DNA of 51,545 bases from Prevotella sp. (lineage in GTDB: Bacteria; Bacteroidota; Bacteroidia; Bacteroidales; Bacteroidaceae): contig JAFVGS010000052.1 of NCBI GenBank assembly GCA_017474845.1, positions 1 through 51,545 of the forward strand, in the 5' to 3' direction. Positions within the stretch are counted from its first letter, which is position 1. Every line of letters starts with the position of its first letter. The notes under the pieces were generated by a model. The model was not told where the DNA came from. It ran no database searches and saw only the letters and a list, made by a program, of their open reading frames with translations. This document shows, piece after piece, positions 35,236-42,997 of this stretch. The position numbers and the translations under genes are program-made.

Positions 35236-35478
35236 ACGGTCCGAAACCCTGATGCAGGGGTGCAACGGATTAGCTGGCGGTCAGGAAACCTCATTACAGG
35301 GGTGAAACGGATTAGTTGACGGTCCGGAAGCCTCATTTCAGGGGTGCAATGGGCTAGTTGACGGTCCGGAAACTCCATTTCAGGGGTGCAATGGGCTGGT
35401 TGACGGTCCGGAAACCTCATTTCAGGGGTGCAACGGGTTAGTTGACGACCCGGAACCCCGTTTCAGGGGTGCAACGAG
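35236..35478. repeat. Six-copy 42-bp tandem repeat array
   Basis: Units begin at 35236, 35277, 35319, 35361, 35403 and 35445. The first is 41 bases and the last is partial. The consensus has ACGGTCCGGAAACC, then TCATTTCAGGGGTGCAA, then a variable YGGRYTRGTTG end. Each unit carries the TCCGGA palindrome or a close variant and the invariant CAGGGGTG. Outer units are more diverged than the middle ones. There are no spacers, so this is not CRISPR. It fills the gap between the fimbrillin terminator and the DUF6261-type gene, where no TAnnTTTG promoter is seen; repeated protein-binding sites or a leader element are possible. The rest of 35062-35516 shows only the hairpin at 35105-35148. Confidence 0.9.
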
Positions 35479-35516
35479 AAAAAAGAACATTATAAACTTA
35501 AAAAACTAATATTATT

Positions 35517-36494
35517 ATGGCAGATATATTGCAACTGAATACATCGTGGCTGGCCGAACTGACCAACCCGCACCACGACGGCACGACGCAGCAGATTGAC
35601 GACTTCGTGCAGGCCTTCACGACAGACAACGCCCGTTTCCTGCAGAAGGCCGCTGCCCTGCACCAGGCCCGCCAGGCCGAGGACGAGGTGTGGCTGAAGT
35701 CGCAGCGCGACCCGGCCGCGAAGCAGCTGGAGGCCGCTGACAAGCAGCAGGACGCCTACGTCACTGCGGCGCGCTACATCAACCTGGGCCATGCCTCGCT
35801 GCCCGACGACGAGCCGACGAAGGCCGAGGCCGTGGAGTGCGAGCAGGTGTTCAAGGACTATAGGTTCCAGACGCGCGATGCCTACGGCGCCGAGAGCGAC
35901 AAGATCATCCAGATGCAGCAGAACTTCGCAGCGCACGTGACGCACCTGACGCAGATCGGCGCATGGCCGCTCTACCTGAAGGCCGTGGAGGCCGCACAGC
36001 TGGTTCGCCAGCTGCTGGGCCAGCGCGCACTGACCCTGGGCGAGGCCGTGAGGGGCGAGATGAAGGCCGCCCGCAAGGCCACCGATGCTGCCATCGCCGA
36101 CCTCTACGTTACCATCGAGGCCATGATGGACCTGATGCCGAGTGCCGAGCTGACCACGCTCTACAACCAGCTGAAGGGCATCGAGCTCTACGCCCGCCAG
36201 TACTACCTCAACGGCAAGGGCAGCGGCTCGGGCGTCAACAACGGCGACACGGATGACAACGGTGGCTCTGGCTCAACGGAGCAGGGTGGCTCATCATCCG
36301 AGCAGGGTTCCGGCTCGACTGAGCAGGGCGGCTCATCATCTGAGCAAGGTTCCGGTTCGTCCGAACAAGGCGGCTCGACAGAACAGGGCGGCGGTTCGGG
36401 CAACAATGGCTCCGGCTCCGGCGACAATGGTGGAGGTTCGGATAACAATGGTGGCGGCGGAGGCCCCAACGGCGGCGGCAACGACGTGAACTAA
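35517..36494 (+). CDS. DUF6261-type protein with Gly/Ser/Glu repeat tail
   Basis: This 325-residue protein lacks a signal peptide (MADILQLNTSWLAELTNPHH). Residues about 1-230 are highly helical (KAEAVECEQVFKDYRFQTRD, LGQRALTLGEAVRGEMKAAR) and match my recollection of Bacteroidales DUF6261 proteins. From about 240 the tail consists of alternating STEQGGSSSEQGSG units, then Gly/Asn-rich sequence ending PNGGGNDVN. The HU-like protein at 2-412 ends in the same way, although the bodies are unrelated. Base composition is much more GC-rich than in the fimbrillin-like gene. The function is unknown. The shared tails suggest a common partner, location or recombination source. A clear terminator follows. 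Confidence 0.65.
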   Translation: MADILQLNTSWLAELTNPHHDGTTQQIDDFVQAFTTDNARFLQKAAALHQARQAEDEVWLKSQRDPAAKQLEAADKQQDAYVTAARYINLGHASLPDDEPTKAEAVECEQVFKDYRFQTRDAYGAESDKIIQMQQNFAAHVTHLTQIGAWPLYLKAVEAAQLVRQLLGQRALTLGEAVRGEMKAARKATDAAIADLYVTIEAMMDLMPSAELTTLYNQLKGIELYARQYYLNGKGSGSGVNNGDTDDNGGSGSTEQGGSSSEQGSGSTEQGGSSSEQGSGSSEQGGSTEQGGGSGNNGSGSGDNGGGSDNNGGGGGPNGGGNDVN

Positions 36495-36523
36495 GGCCGC
36501 CGGAACATATAGAAAACACGACG

Positions 36524-36559
36524 AGAGGACTGACAGATCAACTCTGCCAGTCCTCTTTT
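36524..36559 (+). terminator. Terminator of the DUF6261-type gene
   Basis: A perfect 9-bp stem (36524-36532 with 36548-36556) is followed by TTT, 30 bases after the stop codon. Confidence 0.85.
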
Positions 36560-36612
36560 ACACAGGGTGCCAGGAACGTTGTGTTGTTTAATTTGGTGCA
36601 CTTTTTACTTCT

Positions 36613-36762
36613 TCACAACAACACCATGCCTGATGAGGAACAAAGGAAATCATCAATTGAGTTGACATCTTTTGTCCGCTCTTCAACTTTCTCGATGGCA
36701 GAAAGGATATCTTCGAGAATATCCAATGCGATGCCTTTGGTCTCAGAAGATAAAGATTCCAT
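36613..36762 (-). pseudogene. Truncated HEPN (DUF86-like) toxin
   Basis: The frame starts at an ATG 20 bases inside the end of the MNT gene and gives 49 residues: MESLSSETKGIALDILEDIL, then SAIEKVEERTKDVNSIDDFL and CSSSGMVLL before TGA. This is the N-terminal helix pair of HEPN partners of MNT antitoxins. Complete members are about 110-140 residues. The R-x4-6-H catalytic motif, which lies further on, is missing, so RNase activity is unlikely. The overlap with MNT is the normal layout of the MNT-HEPN pair. Too short for routine gene calling, it is supported by position and by its amphipathic pattern. Confidence 0.6.
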
Positions 36763-37036
36763 CCTTCAATATACGTCTTCTTAAACGGGGATTCAGATTC
36801 TGATGATTGCGGATAATGTCGACGGAAGAGCCGGTTTCCTTTTCCAAAAACTCCTTGGCATCCATCAGAAGGAATGGATTAGGCGTCTCTGTGTCAACGA
36901 ACAGATCAATATCACTGTTTTCCTTCTGCTCCCCCCTTGCCGTTGATCCAAACAGGGACAAAGAGGTGATACCATACTTACCTTTAAGTATGTCCATATA
37001 CTTCTTGAGCAGCTGTACACATTCGTCTTTGTTCAT
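36743..37036 (-). CDS. MNT-domain nucleotidyltransferase antitoxin
   Basis: This 97-residue protein carries the minimal nucleotidyltransferase signature: SLFGSTARGEQKENSDIDLF with the paired Asp residues (SDIDLFVD near residue 45) that bind magnesium. Relatives (MntA) transfer AMP to, and so neutralise, the HEPN toxin encoded next to them. Here the partner is truncated, so the enzyme is either idle or acts on another HEPN protein elsewhere. It ends 44 bases beyond the stop of the downstream-facing aldA gene on the same strand. The minus-strand leader contains TACTATTTG, one base longer than the TAnnTTTG consensus. Confidence 0.85.
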   Translation of the reverse strand: MNKDECVQLLKKYMDILKGKYGITSLSLFGSTARGEQKENSDIDLFVDTETPNPFLLMDAKEFLEKETGSSVDIIRNHQNLNPRLRRRILKDGIFIF

Positions 37037-37080
37037 ATTCGTTATCTCTTACACTTTGCAAATAGTATTTGGGGAGATGC

Positions 37081-38523
37081 TTACATATCCTCGTAGGTGT
37101 CGAGGTAGGTGACGTGGGTGACGAGGTATTCGTCGACGCCGTGCTTGCCGTCGGCACCGCCGATACCGGACTTCTTCACACCGGCATGGAAGCCCTGGAT
37201 GGCCTCGAAGTGCTCGCGGTTGATGTAGGTCTCGCCGAACTCCAGTTCGCGGCAGGCCTTCACGGCGACGTTCAGGTCCTTGGTGAAGATACTCGAAGCC
37301 AGGCCGTACTCGCAGTCGTTGGCGTACTTGATGGCCTCGTCGATGTCGGAGAACTCCACCAGCGGGATGACGGGGCCGAAGGTCTCCTCATGGATGATGT
37401 CCATGTCCTGCGTGCAGTTGTCGAGCACGGTGGCGGCATAGAAATATCCCTTCTCGCCGACGCGATGACCGCCGCAGAGCAGCGTGGCACCCTGCTTGAT
37501 GGCGCGCTCCACCTTCTCGGTGACGCTCTCCAGGGCGCGGGCCTCTACCAGCGGACCCATGTCAACGCTCTCGTCGGCGCAGACATCGCCCACCTTTACC
37601 TTCGACATCTTATCGACCAGGATCTTCGTGAAGGCCTCCTTGACCTCCTTTTGCACATAGACGCGCTCGGCGTTGTTGCAGATCTGGCCATTGTTGCCGA
37701 TACGGCTGTCGACGATCCACTGGGCAGCGCGCTCCAGGTCGGCGTCCTTCATGACGATGGCAGGAGCCTTGCCGCCGAGTTCGAGGCTGACCTTGGTGAT
37801 GTTCTTCGAGGCGGCGGCCATGATGCTCTCGCCTGCACCCACGGAACCCGTGACGCTGACAATGTCGATCTTCGGCGATCCGGCCATCTCGTTGCCGATG
37901 ACGGAACCCTTACCCGTGACGATATTGATGACACCTGCGGGCAGCCCGATCTCATCGACGATCTTGGCAAACTCCGTACAGTTCTCCGGCGTGAGCTGAC
38001 TCGGCTTAATCACGATGGTACAACCGGCAATCAGCGCAGCACCGGCCTTGCGGGCGATGAGGAAGAAGGGGAAGTTCCAGGGCAGGATGCCAGCCACGAC
38101 GCCGATGGGCTTCTTCGTGAGCAGGATGGTCTCGTTGGGACGGTCGGAGGGGATGATCTCACCCTCGATGTGACGGGCGAAGGTGGCCATGTACTCGAAA
38201 TAGGCGATGGTGGCGCCCACCTCAATGGCGGCCCAGGTGCGGGTCTTGCCCTGCTCGCGCATGATGATCTCGGTGAACTCCTTCTCGCGCTTCTTAATGC
38301 CGTCGGCCATCTTCAGCAGGTACTGTGCACGCTCGATGGCGGGCGTCTTGGCCCAGGCCTTCTGGGCGGCGCGGGCGGCGTCGAGGGCGCGGTTCACGTC
38401 TTCAATGGTTCCTTCCGGCTGGCGGGAGATCACTTCCTCGGTAGAGGGGTTCAACACGTCGATCCACTGGCCGTTCGAGCTCTCGCAGAACTGACCGTTG
38501 ATGTACATTTTTAAGTCTTTCAT
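37081..38523 (-). CDS. aldA: Lactaldehyde dehydrogenase
   Basis: This 480-residue NAD-dependent enzyme oxidises L-lactaldehyde, the product of rhamnulose-1-phosphate aldolase, to L-lactate. It follows E. coli AldA closely: MYIDGQF-like start (MYINGQF), SDRPNETILLTKKPIGVVAG, ILPWNFPFFLIARKAG, SVTGSVGAGESIMAAASKNI, ELGGKAPAIVM, the catalytic Cys in NNGQICNNAERVYVQK (about residue 281), and NREHFEAIQGFHAG near the end. The frame is open further upstream to 38604, but those 27 residues are hydrophobic, have no family match and cross the promoter. The ATG at 38523 gives the same length as AldA. It is divergent from the GH28-rha run, with consensus -7 boxes in both directions. Confidence 0.92.
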   Translation of the reverse strand: MKDLKMYINGQFCESSNGQWIDVLNPSTEEVISRQPEGTIEDVNRALDAARAAQKAWAKTPAIERAQYLLKMADGIKKREKEFTEIIMREQGKTRTWAAIEVGATIAYFEYMATFARHIEGEIIPSDRPNETILLTKKPIGVVAGILPWNFPFFLIARKAGAALIAGCTIVIKPSQLTPENCTEFAKIVDEIGLPAGVINIVTGKGSVIGNEMAGSPKIDIVSVTGSVGAGESIMAAASKNITKVSLELGGKAPAIVMKDADLERAAQWIVDSRIGNNGQICNNAERVYVQKEVKEAFTKILVDKMSKVKVGDVCADESVDMGPLVEARALESVTEKVERAIKQGATLLCGGHRVGEKGYFYAATVLDNCTQDMDIIHEETFGPVIPLVEFSDIDEAIKYANDCEYGLASSIFTKDLNVAVKACRELEFGETYINREHFEAIQGFHAGVKKSGIGGADGKHGVDEYLVTHVTYLDTYEDM

Positions 38524-38570
38524 AACGATTGTTTGTTTAAAAAATTTAGAGTAGATAAGTTTATCGTCAG

Positions 38571-38600
38571 CAAAAATACAAATAATTTGTGAGATGACAA
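38571..38600 (-). promoter_or_regulatory. Promoter of aldA
   Basis: TATTTTTG (38578-38571 on the minus strand) matches TAnnTTTG. A TTG (38600-38598) lies 19 bases upstream. The start codon at 38523 follows after 47 bases. Confidence 0.7.
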
Positions 38601-38697
38601 GCATCCTGAGGGCATAATTTTTGCTAAAATCGCACGAATTGTACTAAATGATAACAATTAGGACGATTTGTATCGCTCTTTTTCGGGAAATAATCCG

Positions 38698-38705
38698 TAA
38701 CTTTG
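38698..38705 (+). promoter_or_regulatory. Promoter (-7 element) of the GH28-rha operon
   Basis: TAACTTTG matches TAnnTTTG, 30 bases before the GH28 start. The nearest TTTG (38667-38670) is 27 bases away, too far for a standard -33, so an activator may be needed. Confidence 0.65.
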
Positions 38706-38735
38706 TGCGCAAATAACAAATTACTTAACTGATAT

Positions 38736-40046
38736 ATGATGAGAAAGATCATTTTGCTGCTATTGTCGGCTGTCGTCGTGGCAGGATCGGCCAAGACGAA
38801 GAAGCGGCCTGCGGTGGAGACGTGGCCTGACGGGACGGTGATGGACGCATGGTTTAAGGACACGGCCAAGGTGGATGTTGCGTCGCTGGGCCGACAGTAT
38901 GTCATCACCGACTACGGCGTGAAGCGTGATTCTGCCATTGTCCAGACATCAGCGATACAGAATGTAATCGACCTAGCTGCCAGCGAAGGTGGTGGTGTGA
39001 TCGTCATTCCTGAAGGGACATTTCTGACGGGTGCCTTATTTTTCAAACAAGGTACGCACTTGCACGTCATGGGTCGTCTGAAGGGGTCGGAGCGCATCGC
39101 AGACTTCCCGGTGATGACGACCCGCATAGAGGGCGAAACCTGCAAATACTTCGCGGCGCTGGTGAATGCCGACGGCCTCGACGGGTTCACCATCAGCGGT
39201 CAGGGCACCATCGACGGCAACGGCCTGCACTACTGGCAGGAGTTCTGGATCCGCAGGAGCTGGAATCCGCAATGCACGAATAAGGATGCCCAAAGGCCGA
39301 GGCTGACGTATGTCTCGAATTCCAGGAACGTGACCATCCAGGATGTGCGGCTGATCAATTCGCCGTTCTGGACTAACCATGTGTACAAGAGTGACCATGT
39401 GCGCTATTTGGACTGTTATATCTATGCGCCCACGGAGAATGTCTGGTCGCCGGAGCCCAGGCGCGGAGCTCCGTCGAGCGACGCCATCGACATCGACGCC
39501 TGTACGGACGTGATGGTCAGCGGCTGCTATATGCACGTGAATGATGATGCCGTCGTGCTGAAGGGCGGCAAGGGAACCTGGGCGGACAAGGACGAGACCA
39601 ATGGCGACTGCGAGCGCATCCTGATCGAGAACTGTCACTACGGCAAGGTGCACGGCTGCCTGACGCTGGGCTCCGAGTCGCTGCACGACAGGAATATCAT
39701 CCTCCGTAACTGTTATACGGAACGGGCCGACCGTGTGCTGTGGCTCAAGATGAGGCCCGACACGCCGCAGCACTATGAGTACGTGACGGTGGAGAACATC
39801 ACGGGCCGTTGCAAGCGCTTTCTCTATATCCATCCCTGGACGCAGTTCTTCAAACCGGGAGACCGGGAGGATATGCCGTTGTCCCGTTGTAACAACATCG
39901 TGATGCGGAATATCCAGGTGGATGCTGAGACGCAGTATGACGTGAAGACGTCGGATAAGTATGAGTTGACAGACTTCTCCATCGACGGGAAGGCCTTGAG
40001 TTTTGATAATACACCGGTAAGTGCAGAACCTACAGTATATGAATAA
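38736..40046 (+). CDS. Exported GH28 glycoside hydrolase (polygalacturonase/rhamnogalacturonan hydrolase family)
   Basis: This 436-residue protein has a signal peptide (MMRKIILLLLSAVVVAGS) and a right-handed beta-helix. GH28 motifs are visible: the NTD-type site as SSDAIDID near residue 248, the Asp pair as NDDAVVL near 270, and the substrate-binding RIK-type motif as LWLKMRP near 335. The canonical GHG-[ILV] motif reads VHGCLTLGSES near 306, so the His is shifted by one position. This suggests an exo-acting or otherwise divergent enzyme rather than an endo-polygalacturonase. It probably cleaves galacturonate linkages in pectin oligomers. Its last 8 bases overlap the start of rhaB, so hydrolysis and rhamnose catabolism are coupled in one operon. 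Confidence 0.88.
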   Translation: MMRKIILLLLSAVVVAGSAKTKKRPAVETWPDGTVMDAWFKDTAKVDVASLGRQYVITDYGVKRDSAIVQTSAIQNVIDLAASEGGGVIVIPEGTFLTGALFFKQGTHLHVMGRLKGSERIADFPVMTTRIEGETCKYFAALVNADGLDGFTISGQGTIDGNGLHYWQEFWIRRSWNPQCTNKDAQRPRLTYVSNSRNVTIQDVRLINSPFWTNHVYKSDHVRYLDCYIYAPTENVWSPEPRRGAPSSDAIDIDACTDVMVSGCYMHVNDDAVVLKGGKGTWADKDETNGDCERILIENCHYGKVHGCLTLGSESLHDRNIILRNCYTERADRVLWLKMRPDTPQHYEYVTVENITGRCKRFLYIHPWTQFFKPGDREDMPLSRCNNIVMRNIQVDAETQYDVKTSDKYELTDFSIDGKALSFDNTPVSAEPTVYE

Positions 40047-41520
40047 GAAATATTTTTTTGCCGTAGACTTAGGTGCTACGAGCGGCAGGACGATCATTGG
40101 CAGTATCAGCGACAGTAAGTTCGAATTGGAGGAGGTGACTCGCTTCCCCAATAACCTGATTGTACAGGGCGGACATTATTATTGGGACATCCATGCCCTC
40201 TACTTCGAGATCGTCAAGGGTCTGAAGGAGGTGGCCCGCCGACAGTTGGATATCGTCAGCATCGGCATCGACACGTGGGGCGTGGACTTCGTCTTCGTCG
40301 GTAAGGACAATGCCATCCTCAGGAATCCGAGGGCCTATCGCGACCCCATTACCTTCGCAGCCATGGATGACTATCTGAAGCATGTCGTGGCGAAGAGAGA
40401 TGTCTATGACGTGACGGGCATACAGTTTTTGAATTTCAACTCCATCTTCCAGCTCTACGCGATGCGGAAGGAGGATAACGCGGCGTTCAACCATGCCAAG
40501 AGCATTCTCTTTGTGCCGGATGCACTGAGCTGGATGCTGACGGGCGAGGAAGTGTGCGAATACACCATCGCCTCGACCTCGCAGCTGTTGGACCCCCGTA
40601 CCAAGCTGTTGGATGAGCGACTGCTTGCAAGCATCGGACTGAGCAGGGACAAGTTCGGGCGGATGGTGAACCCTGGCGATGAGATTGGCGTGCTGACCGA
40701 GGAGATGCAGCAACTGACGGGCTTAGGACCTGTGCCGGTGATCGCCGTAGCAGGGCATGACACAGCTTCTGCCGTGGCCGCCGTGCCAGCCAGGAATGAA
40801 AGGTTTGCCTATCTGTCGAGCGGCACGTGGAGTCTGATGGGTATCGAGACGAAAGATGCCATCATCAGCGACCTGAGTTATGAGCGTAACTTCACTAACG
40901 AGGGCGGTATCGAGGGCACAACCCGTTTCCTGAAGAATATCTGTGGCATGTGGCTCTATGAGCGCTGCCGGTTAGAGTGGCCCGAGGAGGTGCGCAAACT
41001 GAGCCATCCTGAGTTGCAAGGGTCGGCGATGGAGGTGGAGGCCTTCCGTTCGGTCATCAACCCCGATGATCAGCTGTTTGCGGCACCGTCGTCGATGGTC
41101 GAAGCCATTCAGACGTATTGCCGTCAGACCGGTCAGCCGGTTCCGGAGACACCGGCGGAGATCTGCCGCTGTATCTTCGACTCGCTGGCCCTGAGATACA
41201 AGCAGGTGTTCCAGTGGCTGCAGGAGTTTGCACCCTTCAGACTGGACGTGCTCCACATCATCGGCGGCGGCAGTCTGAACAAGTATCTGAACCAGTTTAC
41301 GGCCAATGCCACAGGAGCAACCGTCCTTGCCGGTCCTCAGGAGGGAACAGCCATCGGAAACATCATGCTCCAGGCCAAGGCGGCAGGTCAGGTCAAGGAT
41401 ATCTGGGAGATGCGTCAGATCATCGCCAACTCCCTCGACCTCGTAAAGTACGAGCCGACCGACAAAGCCACATGGGACCAGGCTTACGAGAAATATCTAA
41501 AAGTAACAAATCAAAAATAA
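40039..41520 (+). CDS. rhaB: L-rhamnulokinase
   Basis: This 493-residue FGGY-family kinase phosphorylates L-rhamnulose to L-rhamnulose 1-phosphate in the cytosol. It shows the N-terminal phosphate loop FAVDLGATSGRTIIG, GIDTWGVDFVFV near residue 83, AVAGHDTASAVAAVPA near 240, YLSSGTWSLMG near 258 and the C-terminal HIIGGGSLNKYLNQFTANAT. The ATG at 40039 is chosen over an in-frame GTG at 40021 because it gives the usual start MNKKYFFAVDLGATSG and overlaps the GH28 stop by 8 bases. The isomerase-like gene follows after 9 bases. Confidence 0.95.
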   Translation: MNKKYFFAVDLGATSGRTIIGSISDSKFELEEVTRFPNNLIVQGGHYYWDIHALYFEIVKGLKEVARRQLDIVSIGIDTWGVDFVFVGKDNAILRNPRAYRDPITFAAMDDYLKHVVAKRDVYDVTGIQFLNFNSIFQLYAMRKEDNAAFNHAKSILFVPDALSWMLTGEEVCEYTIASTSQLLDPRTKLLDERLLASIGLSRDKFGRMVNPGDEIGVLTEEMQQLTGLGPVPVIAVAGHDTASAVAAVPARNERFAYLSSGTWSLMGIETKDAIISDLSYERNFTNEGGIEGTTRFLKNICGMWLYERCRLEWPEEVRKLSHPELQGSAMEVEAFRSVINPDDQLFAAPSSMVEAIQTYCRQTGQPVPETPAEICRCIFDSLALRYKQVFQWLQEFAPFRLDVLHIIGGGSLNKYLNQFTANATGATVLAGPQEGTAIGNIMLQAKAAGQVKDIWEMRQIIANSLDLVKYEPTDKATWDQAYEKYLKVTNQK

Positions 41521-41529
41521 AACAGTATT

Positions 41530-42960
41530 ATGGCAAAACCATTAGTTGAAACCAAAGCAAAGGTAGGTGTATTCAGTATAGCCCTCCAGGCTTACCTGCC
41601 ACAGTTCCCTCAGCTCGTCCCTGAGTTCGAGGCCCAGTATGAGGCATTCAAGAAGACATTGCCCTCTACCATTGAGATTATCGATGGCGGTATGGTGACC
41701 ACCAAGGAGCAGTCGATGGCTGCCGGCGATAAGTTCCGTGCCGCCGATGTCGATCTCGTCATCCTCCAGATGCTCACCTATTGTACCTCTTATAATATGT
41801 TGCCTGCCGTTCGCGACCTCGACGTGCCTGTTGTCATCGTGAACCTGCAGAAGAAGTTGGCTCCCGACTATGCCAAGACCGATATCCCCACCTGGTTGGG
41901 CGAGCTCTATGCCTGCGGTGCCATCGGTGAGATGGTGGCCGACTTGAATCGTGCCGGCAAGCGCTCGGCTGTGATTACTGGCGTGGTAGAAGGTGGCGAC
42001 CCAGGTGTTCAGGCTGAGCTTGAGGACTGGTGCCGTGCTGCTCAGGTACGTCGCCGTTTCCGTGATACCAACATCGCACAGATCGGACGTCCGTATCCAG
42101 GCATGATGGACCTCTACATCGACGAGACCAACCTCTATCATCGTATGTTCGTCTATACGAAGCAGTTTGACTGGGAGAAGATGTGGGCGATTGCCGACAA
42201 CATTACCGACGAGGCTGCTATCCGTGCGAAGGCAGAGGATATCCTGGCAACCTTCGACATCGAGGGTGGCGGCACAGTAGAAAAAGTTTGGGATATGGCG
42301 AAGTATGTGGTTGCCTTCGAGCAATGGGTGAAGGATGAGAAGTTGGGTATGATTGCTTCTCACTATGATGGCTTTGCCCAGGGTATTGCCGGCAAGCTCG
42401 ACTCGATGCTGATTCCTGCATTCTCAATGCTGATTAAACAGCACACCGCTTGTGCCGTTGAGGGTGATATGAAGGTGGCTATGGCCATGTCTATCCTAAA
42501 GACCATCTCCGGCACAGGAACATTGGCTGAGATGTACTCCATCGACTTCCCGAAGGATATCTGTATCATCGGTCACTCCGGCTCTGGCGACTTCGACATC
42601 TCGCAGGCCAAGAAGCCGACGATGAAGATTGTGCCCGTGTTCCACGGAAAGGCCGGCGGCGGATACCTTACTCAGTTCTATCCCCCTACAGGTCCTATCA
42701 CCTATCTGGCCATCACCCAGGATAAGAATGGCGTATTCAAGTTCGTCGTTGCTGAAGGCATCAACGAGGAAGGCGAGATCTTTACCTTCGGCGATACTAA
42801 TATGCGCACCAAGTTCTCTTTGAGCTGCCGCGAGTTCGTCAACAAGTGGAGCGAGGCAGGTCCTACCCACCACATGGCAGCAGCCGTGGGTCATCATATC
42901 GACACCATCCTGAAGGTGGCCAAGATCTTCAATATCGAGTGCGATGTCGTCTGCCGCTAA
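41530..42960 (+). CDS. AraA-superfamily sugar isomerase, candidate L-rhamnose isomerase
   Basis: This 476-residue cytosolic protein belongs to the L-arabinose/L-fucose isomerase fold, not to the RhaA or RhaI family. The four metal ligands of E. coli AraA can be matched: Glu in AVEGDMKVAMAM, Glu in TLAEMYSIDF, His in CIIGHSGSGD and His in GPTHHMAAAVGHH. It lies between rhamnulokinase and the transporter and aldolase of the rhamnose pathway, exactly where the rhamnose isomerase gene should be. No RhaA or RhaI is present in the window. I infer that it converts L-rhamnose to L-rhamnulose by non-orthologous replacement. L-fucose or L-arabinose isomerase activity is the alternative, but no kinase or aldolase for those pathways is nearby. 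Confidence 0.8.
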   Translation: MAKPLVETKAKVGVFSIALQAYLPQFPQLVPEFEAQYEAFKKTLPSTIEIIDGGMVTTKEQSMAAGDKFRAADVDLVILQMLTYCTSYNMLPAVRDLDVPVVIVNLQKKLAPDYAKTDIPTWLGELYACGAIGEMVADLNRAGKRSAVITGVVEGGDPGVQAELEDWCRAAQVRRRFRDTNIAQIGRPYPGMMDLYIDETNLYHRMFVYTKQFDWEKMWAIADNITDEAAIRAKAEDILATFDIEGGGTVEKVWDMAKYVVAFEQWVKDEKLGMIASHYDGFAQGIAGKLDSMLIPAFSMLIKQHTACAVEGDMKVAMAMSILKTISGTGTLAEMYSIDFPKDICIIGHSGSGDFDISQAKKPTMKIVPVFHGKAGGGYLTQFYPPTGPITYLAITQDKNGVFKFVVAEGINEEGEIFTFGDTNMRTKFSLSCREFVNKWSEAGPTHHMAAAVGHHIDTILKVAKIFNIECDVVCR

Positions 42961-42964
42961 GTCT

Positions 42965-42996
42965 ATAACGATATAACGAAATAACGATATAACGAA
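42965..42996. repeat. ATAACGAT/ATAACGAA repeat before the transporter
   Basis: Two tandem 16-bp units (four 8-bp words) end one base before the start codon of the MFS gene. They occupy the whole ribosome-binding region of that gene. Confidence 0.85.
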
Positions 42997-42997
42997 A

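Noticed and set aside
35193-35252. 19-codon frame starting MNMSNQKKDSRP
   Set aside because: Too short and it runs into the repeat array; no independent support beyond an A/G-rich upstream stretch.
35220-35420. 66-residue minus-strand frame with a 14-residue repeat
   Set aside because: The periodicity follows from the 42-bp DNA unit (a multiple of three). The frame closes in the shifted sixth unit and has no start signal.
35236-35478. CRISPR array
   Set aside because: The whole 42-bp unit repeats without unique spacers, and no cas genes are nearby.
36581-36784. 67-residue plus-strand frame
   Set aside because: It is opposite the HEPN remnant and the end of the MNT gene, where the minus-strand reading gives recognisable family sequence.
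37069-38514. 481-residue plus-strand frame
   Set aside because: Antisense shadow of aldA; the aldA frame matches a known enzyme from end to end.
38524-38604. Upstream extension of aldA by 27 codons
   Set aside because: The added residues are hydrophobic, have no counterpart in AldA and cover the -7 promoter element.
39036-40151. 371-residue minus-strand frame
   Set aside because: Antisense to GH28 and the start of rhaB, both of which are clear family members.
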